From contig CBDIBE010000011.1 of NCBI GenBank assembly GCA_965276815.1, forward strand, positions 1 through 64,000: 64,000 nucleotides of DNA, written 5' to 3'. The notes under the pieces were generated by a model. It ran no database searches, had not been told where the DNA came from, and worked only from the letters and a program-made list of their open reading frames with translations. Positions 33,196-41,173 of this stretch are shown here, one piece after another. This DNA is from JAVVHH01 sp965276815. GTDB lineage: Bacteria; Pseudomonadota; Alphaproteobacteria; Acetobacterales; Acetobacteraceae. Within the stretch, counting starts at the first letter, position 1, and each line of letters starts with the position of its first letter. Both the position numbers and the translations under genes were made by a program.

Positions 33196-33926
33196 GACAG
33201 ACCCTCCGGCGGCATCCGCCGCTCGTTCTCCGTGACCGCCGCCACCCGCCCGTCGGCGAAGTGCACCACCCGGTCCGCCATGCCGCCGATGACCGCGTTG
33301 TGGGTGATCAGCACCGTCGTCGCGCCCAGCGCCTCGCTCGCCCGCGCAATCGCCTCGAGCACCACGATCCCGGTCCGGCTATCCAACGCCCCAGTCGGCT
33401 CGTCGCACAACAGCACGTCCGGCCGCTTGGCGATCGCCCGCGCGACGGCGACCCGCTGCTGCTCGCCGCCGGAAAGCTCGGCCGGAAAGTGATTGAGCCG
33501 ATGCCCTAGCCCCACCAATTCCAGCGCCGCCGCCGGCGTCAGCGGGTTGCGCGCGATCTCGGTCGCGATCGCCACGTTCTCCAGCGCCGTCAGGCTCGGG
33601 ATCAGGTTGTAGAGCTGGAACACGAACCCCACCGCGCCGCGCCGATACAGCGTCAGTTGCCGTTCCGTGTAGCCGGCCATCTCCTCACCACGGAACAGGA
33701 TCTGCCCCGCGCTCGGCTGGTCCAATCCGCCCAAGATATTCAGGAACGTGCTCTTGCCGCTGCCCGACGGGCCAAGCAGCACCAGAAACTCCCCCTCCTT
33801 CAGGTCGAGATCCACCCCTCGCAGCGCGTGGATCTCGCCCGCTTCGGTCGTGTACGACTTGGTCAACCCCCGCACCATGAACGAAGGCCGCCCCAGCAGC
33901 GCGACGCGCGAGCCGATCTCTACCAC
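33189..33926 (-). CDS. ABC transporter ATP-binding protein, MacB/LolD type
   Basis: This 245-aa ATPase partners the FtsX-type permease. It has Walker A LLGPSGSGKST, Q-loop GFVFQLYNLIPSLTALENVA, signature ELSGGEQQRVAVARA, Walker B DVLLCDEPTGALD and the H-loop LITHN, typical of LolD/MacB-type ATPases. The start is ambiguous. A GTG at 33926 overlaps the EamA stop codon and includes GRPSFMVRGLTKSY, while an ATG at 33878 would begin at MVRGLTKSY. I prefer the GTG because related proteins often carry such an extension. It overlaps the permease start by 7 nt. Confidence 0.9.
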   Translation of the reverse strand: MVEIGSRVALLGRPSFMVRGLTKSYTTEAGEIHALRGVDLDLKEGEFLVLLGPSGSGKSTFLNILGGLDQPSAGQILFRGEEMAGYTERQLTLYRRGAVGFVFQLYNLIPSLTALENVAIATEIARNPLTPAAALELVGLGHRLNHFPAELSGGEQQRVAVARAIAKRPDVLLCDEPTGALDSRTGIVVLEAIARASEALGATTVLITHNAVIGGMADRVVHFADGRVAAVTENERRMPPEGLSW

Positions 33927-34819
33927 GGCCGCGCCAGCAGCACCGCACCCGCCGTCGCCGCGGCGCTCCCCGCCACGATCGGCGCCGAAATCCGCTCCCG
34001 CAACAGCACTGCGGCCACCGGCAGCACCAACACCGGCTCTAGCGACCCAAGCGTGCTCGCGATCGCCACCCCCGCCTGCTGCACCGCGAACAAGGCGAGC
34101 CAAAACCCGCCAAACGTCACCACAGCGACCGAAACCAGGAACAATCCAGCGAACTCCGGCGCAAACACCGGCCGGAATTCTCCGAGTTTCTGCCCAGTCG
34201 CTATCCCCAGCAGCACGGCCCCGCCGGTTCCCGCCAGCATGCGCAGCAGCGTCGCCTGCACGCTGCCCTCGCCCACATCCAGCGCCGGCTTGGCGATCAC
34301 AATCGACACCGCCATGCAAACCACCGCACCCAGCCCGGCGAGCACGCCCTCCCGCTGCGTCGCGCCCCCTTCGCCATCCATGCGCAGCCACATCACCGTG
34401 CTGACGCCGGAAATCACCAGCGCGATCCCAACCCAGCCGGCAATCCCCGGCCGCTCCCCTAGCCAAAGCACGGCCAGCAACACGGTCAGCACCTGCCCCA
34501 GCGTCAGCAACAGCACGACCGCCGGGGCGCCGAGCCGATTGAGCGCCATGAAGAACAGCGTGTCGCCTACCGCGATCCCCAGCAGTCCGCTCGCCATCAA
34601 TAGCCAGAATGCCCCGGGCGCGATCGGCTGGGTCGCCACCGGCCAGAACACCAGCGCCAGCATGGCCGCCCCCGCAATCCCCTTCGCGGCAGTCAACGCC
34701 ACCGGGGCGAGCGCATCGCCGAGCCGGCGGAAGAGGACGGAGCCGATGGCCCAAGATGCGGCCGAGCCAAGCGCGGCGACCGCGCCGATCAGCGCGTCCC
34801 CATCCACCGCCCCGGCCAC
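33920..34819 (-). CDS. EamA/DMT-family transporter
   Basis: This 299-aa inner-membrane protein has ten predicted membrane segments in two repeats of five, the EamA layout. Visible helices include AVAALGSAASWAIGSVLFRR, LLMASGLLGIAVGDTLFFMA, VLLLTLGQVLTVLLAVLWLG (with the ER pair after it) and FLVSVAVVTFGGFWLALFAV. DMT transporters export or import small metabolites; the substrate is unknown. The GTG start at 34819 lies 6 nt downstream of the methyltransferase stop, and its TAG stop overlaps the ATPase start, so it is embedded in one transcription unit. Confidence 0.88.
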   Translation of the reverse strand: MAGAVDGDALIGAVAALGSAASWAIGSVLFRRLGDALAPVALTAAKGIAGAAMLALVFWPVATQPIAPGAFWLLMASGLLGIAVGDTLFFMALNRLGAPAVVLLLTLGQVLTVLLAVLWLGERPGIAGWVGIALVISGVSTVMWLRMDGEGGATQREGVLAGLGAVVCMAVSIVIAKPALDVGEGSVQATLLRMLAGTGGAVLLGIATGQKLGEFRPVFAPEFAGLFLVSVAVVTFGGFWLALFAVQQAGVAIASTLGSLEPVLVLPVAAVLLRERISAPIVAGSAAATAGAVLLARPW

Positions 34820-34825
34820 AAATCC

Positions 34826-36058
34826 TTACCCCGCCTTCGGGCTGGGCGGTGCAGCCGGCAACGCCCCCGCCGGCACGCTCGCCTGCCCCGGCGAATTGCG
34901 CAGCACGAGCAGATAGCGCTGCGGGATGAACTGATGCTGCGCCACGAGTTCAAACCCGAAATTCAGCATCTGCGCAATCAGCAGCTCCTTGGCCACGTAC
35001 GGGCCGTGATACGGCAGCACGCCGTTCGGGACCAACCCGTTATCGGCCAGGAAGAAGGTGCCATCCCGCCCGATCGCGGCCTTGATCGAATTGACGAACT
35101 CTTCCCGGTCCGGCTCCGTCGTCATGGCATACACGTTATGATACAGCGAGCACACGAACACCGCGTCCACCTGGTTCTCAGCGCCCGCAAGACCGACCGT
35201 GCGCCCATCCGTCTGGATGGTCTGGATGTTCTTCACACCCAGCGCCGTTGCCTCCCGCTCCACCCATTGCAGATGCGGCTCGACCATATCGATCGCGTAC
35301 ACCTTGCCCGTCGGCCCCACCGCGTCGGCAAACCGGAACGAGTAATAGCCCGGACCCGAACCCACATCGGCGATGCGCATGCCCGGCTTCAGGTCGAGGA
35401 GTTTCAGCATCACGCTGGTGTGCTCCCACTCCTCGCGGCGCGGGTTCTCGAACAGCATGGTGTCTTCAATCCAGATCTTGCGGTCCTGGCCGTTACGCGT
35501 CTCCTCGTCGCCGATATCGTGGATACGATACTTGCGATCCAGGAACTCGCGCAGCAGCTTATAGTTGTCGGCGCTGAATTGATCGAAGAAATACTTCACA
35601 TATCGGTTCGACAGCATCGACGCCCGCTTCGCGTCATCTGCCGCTATATAATAGTCGAACCATTGCAGCGCCGTATATTCGCTGCCGTAATTCTCGCGCA
35701 GTACGATCTCGTCATAGATCTTGCTCGAGGCCTCCGCCTTCGCCTTCGCCTCTTCCGGCGTCTTGGCGTCCAGCGCCTCGTTCAGCAGCGTCGCCGCCTG
35801 CCGCCCCTCCGGCGTGATCGCGAACGAGTCGTTGCTGCCCACATGGACCAGCGACATGTTCGAGCTCACCGGCACCTGCACCGTGACCAGCGATTGCGGC
35901 GCCGGCGGTTGCGGCGGTGATGGCGGGGTCTGCCCCGTCGCACCCGCACCACCAGGCGGCGGCGCCGGCTGTGCCACGGCCACGCCCGCCACTGCTGCAG
36001 TGGAAATCAGGCCTGCGAGAGCAGTCCGGCGGCTGTATCGGCTGGATGAAGTTGGCAA
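34826..36058 (-). CDS. Class I SAM methyltransferase with Tat-type export signal
   Basis: This 410-aa protein has a twin-arginine signal (YSRRTALAGLISTAAVAGV, Arg10-Arg11, cleavage near VAVAQ) and a Pro-rich linker. Unclassified helices follow, then a complete methyltransferase domain (about residues 225-360) with motif I ADVGSGPGYYSFRFAD, motif II-like VYAIDMVEPHL, AVFVCSLYHNVY and FFLADNGLVPNG. An exported SAM-dependent enzyme is odd because SAM is made in the cytoplasm. The protein may be folded with cofactor before Tat export, or may no longer methylate. It lies 82 nt downstream of the LTxxQ gene and 6 nt upstream of the EamA gene. Confidence 0.8.
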   Translation of the reverse strand: MPTSSSRYSRRTALAGLISTAAVAGVAVAQPAPPPGGAGATGQTPPSPPQPPAPQSLVTVQVPVSSNMSLVHVGSNDSFAITPEGRQAATLLNEALDAKTPEEAKAKAEASSKIYDEIVLRENYGSEYTALQWFDYYIAADDAKRASMLSNRYVKYFFDQFSADNYKLLREFLDRKYRIHDIGDEETRNGQDRKIWIEDTMLFENPRREEWEHTSVMLKLLDLKPGMRIADVGSGPGYYSFRFADAVGPTGKVYAIDMVEPHLQWVEREATALGVKNIQTIQTDGRTVGLAGAENQVDAVFVCSLYHNVYAMTTEPDREEFVNSIKAAIGRDGTFFLADNGLVPNGVLPYHGPYVAKELLIAQMLNFGFELVAQHQFIPQRYLLVLRNSPGQASVPAGALPAAPPSPKAG

Positions 36059-36140
36059 GGCTTCTACTCTCTGCTGGTGGTCGATGCTAACAGGCGCAGT
36101 ATACTCGCATTTTGCCGGGATTTCGCCCGGCTTGCTCGGC

Positions 36141-36917
36141 TTACCTCGGCGCGCAATTCGGCGGCATCGGCGGCTCCAGACTGAGCACGCGGCCCTGCAT
36201 CAAGGTGAACTGCTGGCGCTGTTCCGCCGTGAAGAGCGCCAGCACCTGCCGATCGTCCTCGCTCCGGACGCGGGTCAGCCGGTCGCGATTGTCCGCCGCC
36301 GCCTTGCAAGGGTCCTGCCCTGGCGCCGGCGGCTGAAACGAGGCGCGCATTTGCTCGCCGCGCTGCTCGCAAACGGCGCCGATCTGCTGCTGCTGCTGTC
36401 CCGAGAGCGCCAGCGTATGGCCCGCAGCCGGATCCGTGACCGCGGAGCAAGGCCCCTGGATCTGCAGCAAGATCTGCTGGAAGCGATTGAGCTGCTCCGG
36501 CGTGAGCTCGCGGTTGATCATCAGCCTTGTCTTGCCCATCTGATCGTCCATCGCCGCACGGGCCTGGTCGGGCGGCATGCTGGACAACCGCGGCAGCAAT
36601 TCCTGCATCTGCGTCAGGAAGTTGCGTGACGCCAGTTGCAGATTTTCCATCTGATGCGGGTTCAGCCCCAGGTCGTGCTGCACCTCGAAGGAGTTGGCGA
36701 GCACCTGCAGCGGATCGGCGCCCGGCATGTCCGCTCCGGGCGCCCCACCAAAACCCGGTCCGGGCATCGCATCCGACTGGCGCGGCATCAGCCCACGCGG
36801 CGGCGGACCGCCGGGCATGGATTGCTGTGGCACCGGCTGTCCGAACACCGGCGCGCAGGCGAAGCAACCGGTGAGGGCCAAAACGGCCACCCGGTTCAGG
36901 CGTAGAATGGAGCGCAT
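36141..36917 (-). CDS. Periplasmic LTxxQ-motif (Spy/CpxP-like) protein
   Basis: From the ATG at 36917 this 258-aa protein has a Sec signal (MRSILRLNRVAVLALTGCF, cleavage near VFGQ) and a Pro/Gly-rich spacer. It is then mostly helical, with motifs ELTPEQLNRFQQILLQIQG and LFTAEQRQQFTLMQGR that resemble the LTxxQ repeats of Spy/CpxP-like periplasmic chaperones or metal-response proteins. It has two Cys in the mature part (GPCSAV, DPCKAA), which could pair. It starts 1 nt after the stop of the radical SAM gene, so translation is coupled. Function is not established. Confidence 0.65.
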   Translation of the reverse strand: MRSILRLNRVAVLALTGCFACAPVFGQPVPQQSMPGGPPPRGLMPRQSDAMPGPGFGGAPGADMPGADPLQVLANSFEVQHDLGLNPHQMENLQLASRNFLTQMQELLPRLSSMPPDQARAAMDDQMGKTRLMINRELTPEQLNRFQQILLQIQGPCSAVTDPAAGHTLALSGQQQQQIGAVCEQRGEQMRASFQPPAPGQDPCKAAADNRDRLTRVRSEDDRQVLALFTAEQRQQFTLMQGRVLSLEPPMPPNCAPR

Positions 36918-36918
36918 C

Positions 36919-38385
36919 TTACGCCGCCACGAGCGCCTGTTCGGCTCCGAATACATCCGTACCGTGCACCGGATGCAGCGGCCCGTCGCAATACGCGTCC
37001 ATCGGGAATGGGAAATGGTCGGGATGGAAAAATTGCTGAACAATCTCGTCAGCAAAGAACTTGCCCGTCGGCGTCAGCGAAATGCCCCAACGCGTATCTT
37101 CGATCAGCCCGGCCTGCTTGAGCCGGAGGATCTTCTCCGGCCAAACCTGCTCGATCTTCAACCCCGTGCGCGCCTCAAACTCCAGGTGCCGGACCGCCCG
37201 GTTCTTCAGCGGCAGGATCATCGCCCAGCGGATCTGATCCTCCGCATTGCGCACCAGCCCGCGATCGCACGGCAGTTTCCCCGCCTCGATCCGCGCGTAA
37301 TAATCGTTGAAGTCGTCGGTATTCAGCACGAACCGACTGCGCAAGCTGCTGAACGCCGTCAACCCGATCCCGATCTGGTCGAGCAGTCGGCAGCACTGGT
37401 TGTGCGCGTAATGCGAGTAGTATTGCGGTCCTTTGGAGAACACGCGCCGCAGCACGTTCTCATGATATCCGTGCCGGTTGAGGATGTCGTGCGCGACCTG
37501 CTTCATCATGATCGCGGTCTCGTTGGTGACGACCCGGTCGGGATACTTGTTCAAATACTGTTTGATCGGCCCCTGATAGTCGCCATACGCGTCCACTTTG
37601 AGGCGATACAGTTGGATCTCGGTCACCCCCAGCTTGCACGCTTCCTCGATCCCCTCGGCCCAATTCTCCAGATCCTGGCCCGGATAGCCGAAGATGAACT
37701 CAATATTCACCTCAAACCCGGCCGCCAGGCTCAGCTCGATCGAGCGCAGTGCCTCCTCCCGGCCGTGGTGCCGGTTCATCAGCCGCAGCACCGTCTCATT
37801 GAAGCTTTGGATCCCGATCGTGACCCGGTGCACGCCGTGGTCGCGCATCATCCGCATCCGCTCGGCGCCGTCATCGCCGAGGAAGTTGTTCGGATCGACG
37901 TCGTAGCTGAACTGCGAACTCGCGTGCAGGTCCACCCGCTTGTCGAACGACACCAGGAAGCGCTTGAGCTGCGCCGGCGTGAGGAAAGTCGGCGTGCCGC
38001 CGCCGACAAGGATCGACCGCGGCTGGATCCGATCCACCCCGAGCCGCCGCAGATAGAGGTCCATCTCAACCTCCATGGCGGCAAGATAGCGGTCTTTCTC
38101 CTCGACCAGCTTCGGACCAAGCTTGAGCGGATAGTGACAGAACGTACAGCGCTGGCGGCAGAACGGAATATGCGCATAAACATCCAGCTTGCCGTCCGCC
38201 GGCAAGCTGTAATCCGCGAACATCGCGTCTTCATCAATCGGCTGATACATCGTGATCGGCGGATAGTGCACCCCAGACGGGAAAAAATCCGCGCTCTTCA
38301 CCACCAAACCAAGGTCCCGCAGCTTTCCGAGGTCCTCAAGACGTGACTCGGCATGGGCAACAAGCTCTCTGTCCAGCACGGGCAT
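36919..38385 (-). CDS. Radical SAM protein of the coproporphyrinogen III oxidase-like (HemN/HemW/HutW) group
   Basis: This 488-aa cytoplasmic protein has the 4Fe-4S radical SAM motif CRQRCTFCHY (Cys76, Cys80, Cys83) after AHIPF. It continues with LVGGGTPTFLTPAQLKRFL, RVTIGIQSFNETVLRLMNRH, NIEFIFGYPGQDLENWAEGI and a HemN C-terminal-like domain, as in HemN/HemW-like proteins. The Cys after the third cluster Cys that many HemN enzymes have is replaced by HY, so oxidase function is uncertain; a haem chaperone or a different radical reaction is possible. A perfect palindrome and a TTGACA box lie just upstream, and the LTxxQ gene follows 1 nt downstream. Confidence 0.85.
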   Translation of the reverse strand: MPVLDRELVAHAESRLEDLGKLRDLGLVVKSADFFPSGVHYPPITMYQPIDEDAMFADYSLPADGKLDVYAHIPFCRQRCTFCHYPLKLGPKLVEEKDRYLAAMEVEMDLYLRRLGVDRIQPRSILVGGGTPTFLTPAQLKRFLVSFDKRVDLHASSQFSYDVDPNNFLGDDGAERMRMMRDHGVHRVTIGIQSFNETVLRLMNRHHGREEALRSIELSLAAGFEVNIEFIFGYPGQDLENWAEGIEEACKLGVTEIQLYRLKVDAYGDYQGPIKQYLNKYPDRVVTNETAIMMKQVAHDILNRHGYHENVLRRVFSKGPQYYSHYAHNQCCRLLDQIGIGLTAFSSLRSRFVLNTDDFNDYYARIEAGKLPCDRGLVRNAEDQIRWAMILPLKNRAVRHLEFEARTGLKIEQVWPEKILRLKQAGLIEDTRWGISLTPTGKFFADEIVQQFFHPDHFPFPMDAYCDGPLHPVHGTDVFGAEQALVAA

Positions 38386-38394
38386 GATGTGTCT

Positions 38395-38408
38395 CGTTAA
38401 AATTAACG
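38395..38408 (-). promoter_or_regulatory. 14-bp perfect palindrome upstream of the radical SAM gene
   Basis: CGTTAAAATTAACG is a perfect inverted repeat 9 nt upstream of the start codon of the HemN/HemW-like gene. Its position between the candidate promoter and the start suggests an operator. No known consensus (such as FNR) matches. Confidence 0.4.
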
Positions 38409-38794
38409 TTCGACGGTTTTTCTCTCAGAATGAACCGGGCTTGTCAATGACTTCCACCCAGAGCAAGAAACATTGCCCGAAAAACGCACCGTTTTGAAAC
38501 TGAAACCCTTGAAAAGACAAGCAGAATTTTTTACACCGCCGCTACGCAGTTTTCCCTCAGGTTGACGAAAAATTGATCCAGCGACAGGACTCGACCCCAG
38601 TCCCCTACTCGGGAACGATTATGCTGCAAGTCAGTAAGTTTCAGCACCGATCGGCCAACCGCCTCCACCGCCGCCGCTCTATCGTCACCGGCGCCGCTAC
38701 TGGAATGGCCGCCATTGGGCTTACCGCTACTACTGAGCCAACATCGGAGAGTGGGCTCACCAGCCCGCTTCCCGCCTCCGCTCACCCAAACCGA
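38409..38794. other. Gene-poor interval with one protein-like remnant
   Basis: This 386-nt stretch is less GC-rich than its surroundings. It holds the candidate promoter above and an open plus-strand stretch (38638-38736) reading RHRRRYWNGRHWAYRYY before a TGA. A TAA directly upstream (38635-38637) leaves no start codon, so it looks like the 3' end of a small, broken Tyr/Arg-rich surface-protein gene. I see no other gene here. Confidence 0.5.
38419..38447 (-). promoter_or_regulatory. Candidate sigma70-type promoter for the radical SAM-led gene run
   Basis: On the minus strand, TTGACA (38442-38447) is followed after 17 nt by GAGAAA (38419-38424), a weak -10. The perfect -35 and correct spacing support a promoter, while the poor -10 leaves doubt. 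The palindrome at 38395-38408 lies just downstream. Confidence 0.35.
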
Positions 38795-38935
38795 TCAGTA
38801 GACCCGAGGCGGCGGAGCCGGGGGCGGCGGTGGCATGAACCCAGGACCCGGCGCACCGGGCGGCGGCGGCGGCACGCAACCGGCCAAAGTGACCGCAAGC
38901 GCGAGGCACACCACGATCCAACGTCCCGGCGCCAT
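38795..38935 (-). CDS. Small Pro-rich lipoprotein
   Basis: This 46-aa lipoprotein has a lipobox TLAG-Cys20 after a hydrophobic signal (WIVVCLALAVTLAG), then only Pro, Gly and Ala-rich sequence (PPPPPGAPGPGFMPPPPPAP) ending RVY. Its ATG overlaps the TGA stop of the GT2 gene by one base, in the arrangement TGATG, so translation is coupled. No known family is recognised. It may be a short surface tether or cell-envelope lipoprotein. Confidence 0.65.
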   Translation of the reverse strand: MAPGRWIVVCLALAVTLAGCVPPPPPGAPGPGFMPPPPPAPPPRVY

Positions 38936-40116
38936 CAGCCCCTGTCCCCTGTCGTCGCCCATTGCGGTGGCGTCGCGCGCCACAGAATACTAGCGTGCCA
39001 CAGATAAGCGTAAATCATGTCGCTCGGCCACCGCCGAAAGTCGGTGGACAAAATCCGCAACGCCTCCATCGGCCGCCGATTGCGCAGGATCTGCAGTTCA
39101 TGGCGCACGCAGGCGAGCGCCAACCGCCGCCGCACGTGACACAATCCGCCGCTGCGCGCCGAACTGCAGGCAAGCCGCAGATACGCCGCCCCCACAGGTC
39201 GCAACGTTCCTCCATTATCCGCCAGGCAGCTCGCGGTAAGCTGGCGCACTTCTTCGACCGCCGCCGGGTCGAGCGCCCCGAACGCCCGCCGCCAATCGCC
39301 GAGCCGCGTCATCTGCCCGAGCGGGTCCCGCCCCTGGCTCCGCCGCAGCCGGTAGGCGACCACGGCAAGCGCAGCCAGCCGCGCCTGCCGGAACGGCTTG
39401 ACCACCGTCTGCTGCGCAGCGTGCCGCCGGTAAAGCAGCAGCGCCTGCGGCAGATTGTCGAATTGCGCGTGCGGCGCAATCCGTAGCCAAAGATCATAAT
39501 CTTCCGCGCCGTCGAACAGCTTGCGATAGCCGCCGGCATCCAGCACCGTCTGCCGCCGCATCATCACGGTCGGATGGATCAGCGGCGAGCTCGTCTCCAG
39601 CGCAGCCCGCACCCGGCCAGCCCCGACCGGCACGCGCAGCCGCCCACACAGCCGGCTGTCGGCGTTCACCACCACCGCCTGCGATCCGAGCACGCCGATC
39701 TTTGGATTGGTGTCCAGAAAGTGCGCCTGCATCGCCAGCCGCCCCGGCAGGCACATATCGTCCGCATCCATGCGAGCGACGTACCGCCCGCGCGCCATCG
39801 CCAGAGCCTGGTTCAGCGCGTCCGAGATCCCCCGCCCCTGCGCCCGGCAGATGCGCATCGGCCGATGCTGCGCCGCAAAACTCCCCAGGATCGCCCAGGA
39901 ATCGTCGCCCGAGCCATCCTCCACGCAGATCAATTCGAAACGGATTCCGGTTTGGCTCAAAACGCTTTCCAGGGCCGCCGCCAGGAAGCGTGCGCCATTG
40001 CGGACCGGCATCAACACCGACACGTCCGGCGCGAGGCTCCAAGTTCCGTCCAATCCGTCCCCTGGCCCGAGGATCGGAGCAGGTGCGCACAGCCCTGGCA
40101 TCGGCTCCGTGTCCAT
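38935..40116 (-). CDS. Glycosyltransferase family 2 protein
   Basis: This 393-aa GT-A fold enzyme has DVSVLMPVRNGARFLAAALE near its start, ELICVEDGSGDDSW, a DxD-type metal site RMDADDMCLPGRL, and a following GAEDYDLWLRIA with the acidic catalytic-base region typical of GT2. The ATG at 40116 was chosen because a strong GGAGGAGAGGGAG RBS sits directly upstream; the open frame continues upstream without support. The C-terminal third is less conserved. It probably builds a surface glycan, but the acceptor is unknown. The small lipoprotein gene is translationally coupled downstream. Confidence 0.88.
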   Translation of the reverse strand: MDTEPMPGLCAPAPILGPGDGLDGTWSLAPDVSVLMPVRNGARFLAAALESVLSQTGIRFELICVEDGSGDDSWAILGSFAAQHRPMRICRAQGRGISDALNQALAMARGRYVARMDADDMCLPGRLAMQAHFLDTNPKIGVLGSQAVVVNADSRLCGRLRVPVGAGRVRAALETSSPLIHPTVMMRRQTVLDAGGYRKLFDGAEDYDLWLRIAPHAQFDNLPQALLLYRRHAAQQTVVKPFRQARLAALAVVAYRLRRSQGRDPLGQMTRLGDWRRAFGALDPAAVEEVRQLTASCLADNGGTLRPVGAAYLRLACSSARSGGLCHVRRRLALACVRHELQILRNRRPMEALRILSTDFRRWPSDMIYAYLWHASILWRATPPQWATTGDRG

Positions 40117-40413
40117 CTCCCTCTCCTCCGGCATCACCCGGAATGATCCCAGCTTGCCCCGACCTATCCGACGCCTGCCCCAGCCGGAACGAGATTGGCG
40201 CATTCTCGAGTGCAGGGATATGGCGGGCTTGCGGGGCATGATGGGTCGAACAGAGGCATTGCCCAACCCCCGACTCGAAAACAACGATATGCTGCAGATT
40301 TCGACCGGTATGGCAAAATCTGTGTCCGATTCGGCACAGATTACGCCGCAATCCGTCCGATAGCGGTCACACTGCGCAATAAAAGTTGTGAAAACCGGTT
40401 GTTCGGCGGCGGC

Positions 40414-41064
40414 TCACATCGCGCCGTATTCAGGCTTGAACATGCCCAATACCGAAAGGACCACCCCAAGGACCCCAAGCCCCATCGCAACCAGGATCAG
40501 CGGCCGGGAACGTGTGATGGCCGACGCGGTCGCCAGCACGATCCCGAGTTCCATCGCCGCCGAGCCGTTGTGATAGGCGTGCGTCTCCTCGAGCGCGTGA
40601 TCGCGCTCCACCTCAAAGTCGCGGGCTCGCCGGGCGATCGCGTCCTTCCCGTCCTTCGGGTCGGAATCGTAAGTCTTTTCGTCGGCCTGCAGCGCCGCGA
40701 TCACTTTGTCCCGCCGTGCCAGCGCCGCCGCGTCGGTCGCCGGCGGGTCGATCGTGGCGACCACCTCCGCCAGATCCCGCGCCACCGTGCTGCGGATCGA
40801 CTTCGCTTGATACTGCGCCCAGGCGTCGGCCGTATCGATCGCGAGTTGCTGCACCTTGATCTCGGCGTGCTTGGCCCCCTGCTCAGACAATGCCAACCCG
40901 GCGGCAAGAAACGCCACCAGCAGCGCCGACCACTGCGCCGGATTGGGACCATGGCTCTCCGGCGCCGGGTGCGCCGGCTGCTCCGCGTGCTCCTCAGGCG
41001 CATGGGCGTGCGCCATGTGCTCGGCGTGCTCGTGGTGCTCCAGCGTTCTCAAAGCCGTGGTCAT
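40414..41064 (-). CDS. DUF4337 membrane protein
   Basis: This 216-aa protein has a His/Glu/Ala-rich N-terminus (EHHEHAEHMAHAHAPEEHAE) that could bind metal. A first membrane segment follows (WSALLVAFLAAGLALSEQGA), then a helical, charged middle part (AQYQAKSIRSTVARDLAEVV) and a hydrophobic C-terminal pair of segments (MELGIVLATASAITR, LILVAMGLGVLGVVLSVLGM). This matches the DUF4337 family, which has no known function. The ATG at 41064 begins the conserved part. It is monocistronic in appearance, with gaps of 109 nt and 297 nt to its neighbours. Confidence 0.8.
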   Translation of the reverse strand: MTTALRTLEHHEHAEHMAHAHAPEEHAEQPAHPAPESHGPNPAQWSALLVAFLAAGLALSEQGAKHAEIKVQQLAIDTADAWAQYQAKSIRSTVARDLAEVVATIDPPATDAAALARRDKVIAALQADEKTYDSDPKDGKDAIARRARDFEVERDHALEETHAYHNGSAAMELGIVLATASAITRSRPLILVAMGLGVLGVVLSVLGMFKPEYGAM

Positions 41065-41173
41065 CCGAGTCCCTTCCAATTGCCGGGCCGCACAGGGCTG
41101 CGCCGGCAGCACGACAATGCTATAATGCCCGAAATGTTGCTGCTTGGCACGCCCGAATTCCTCCGTGCCGGGT

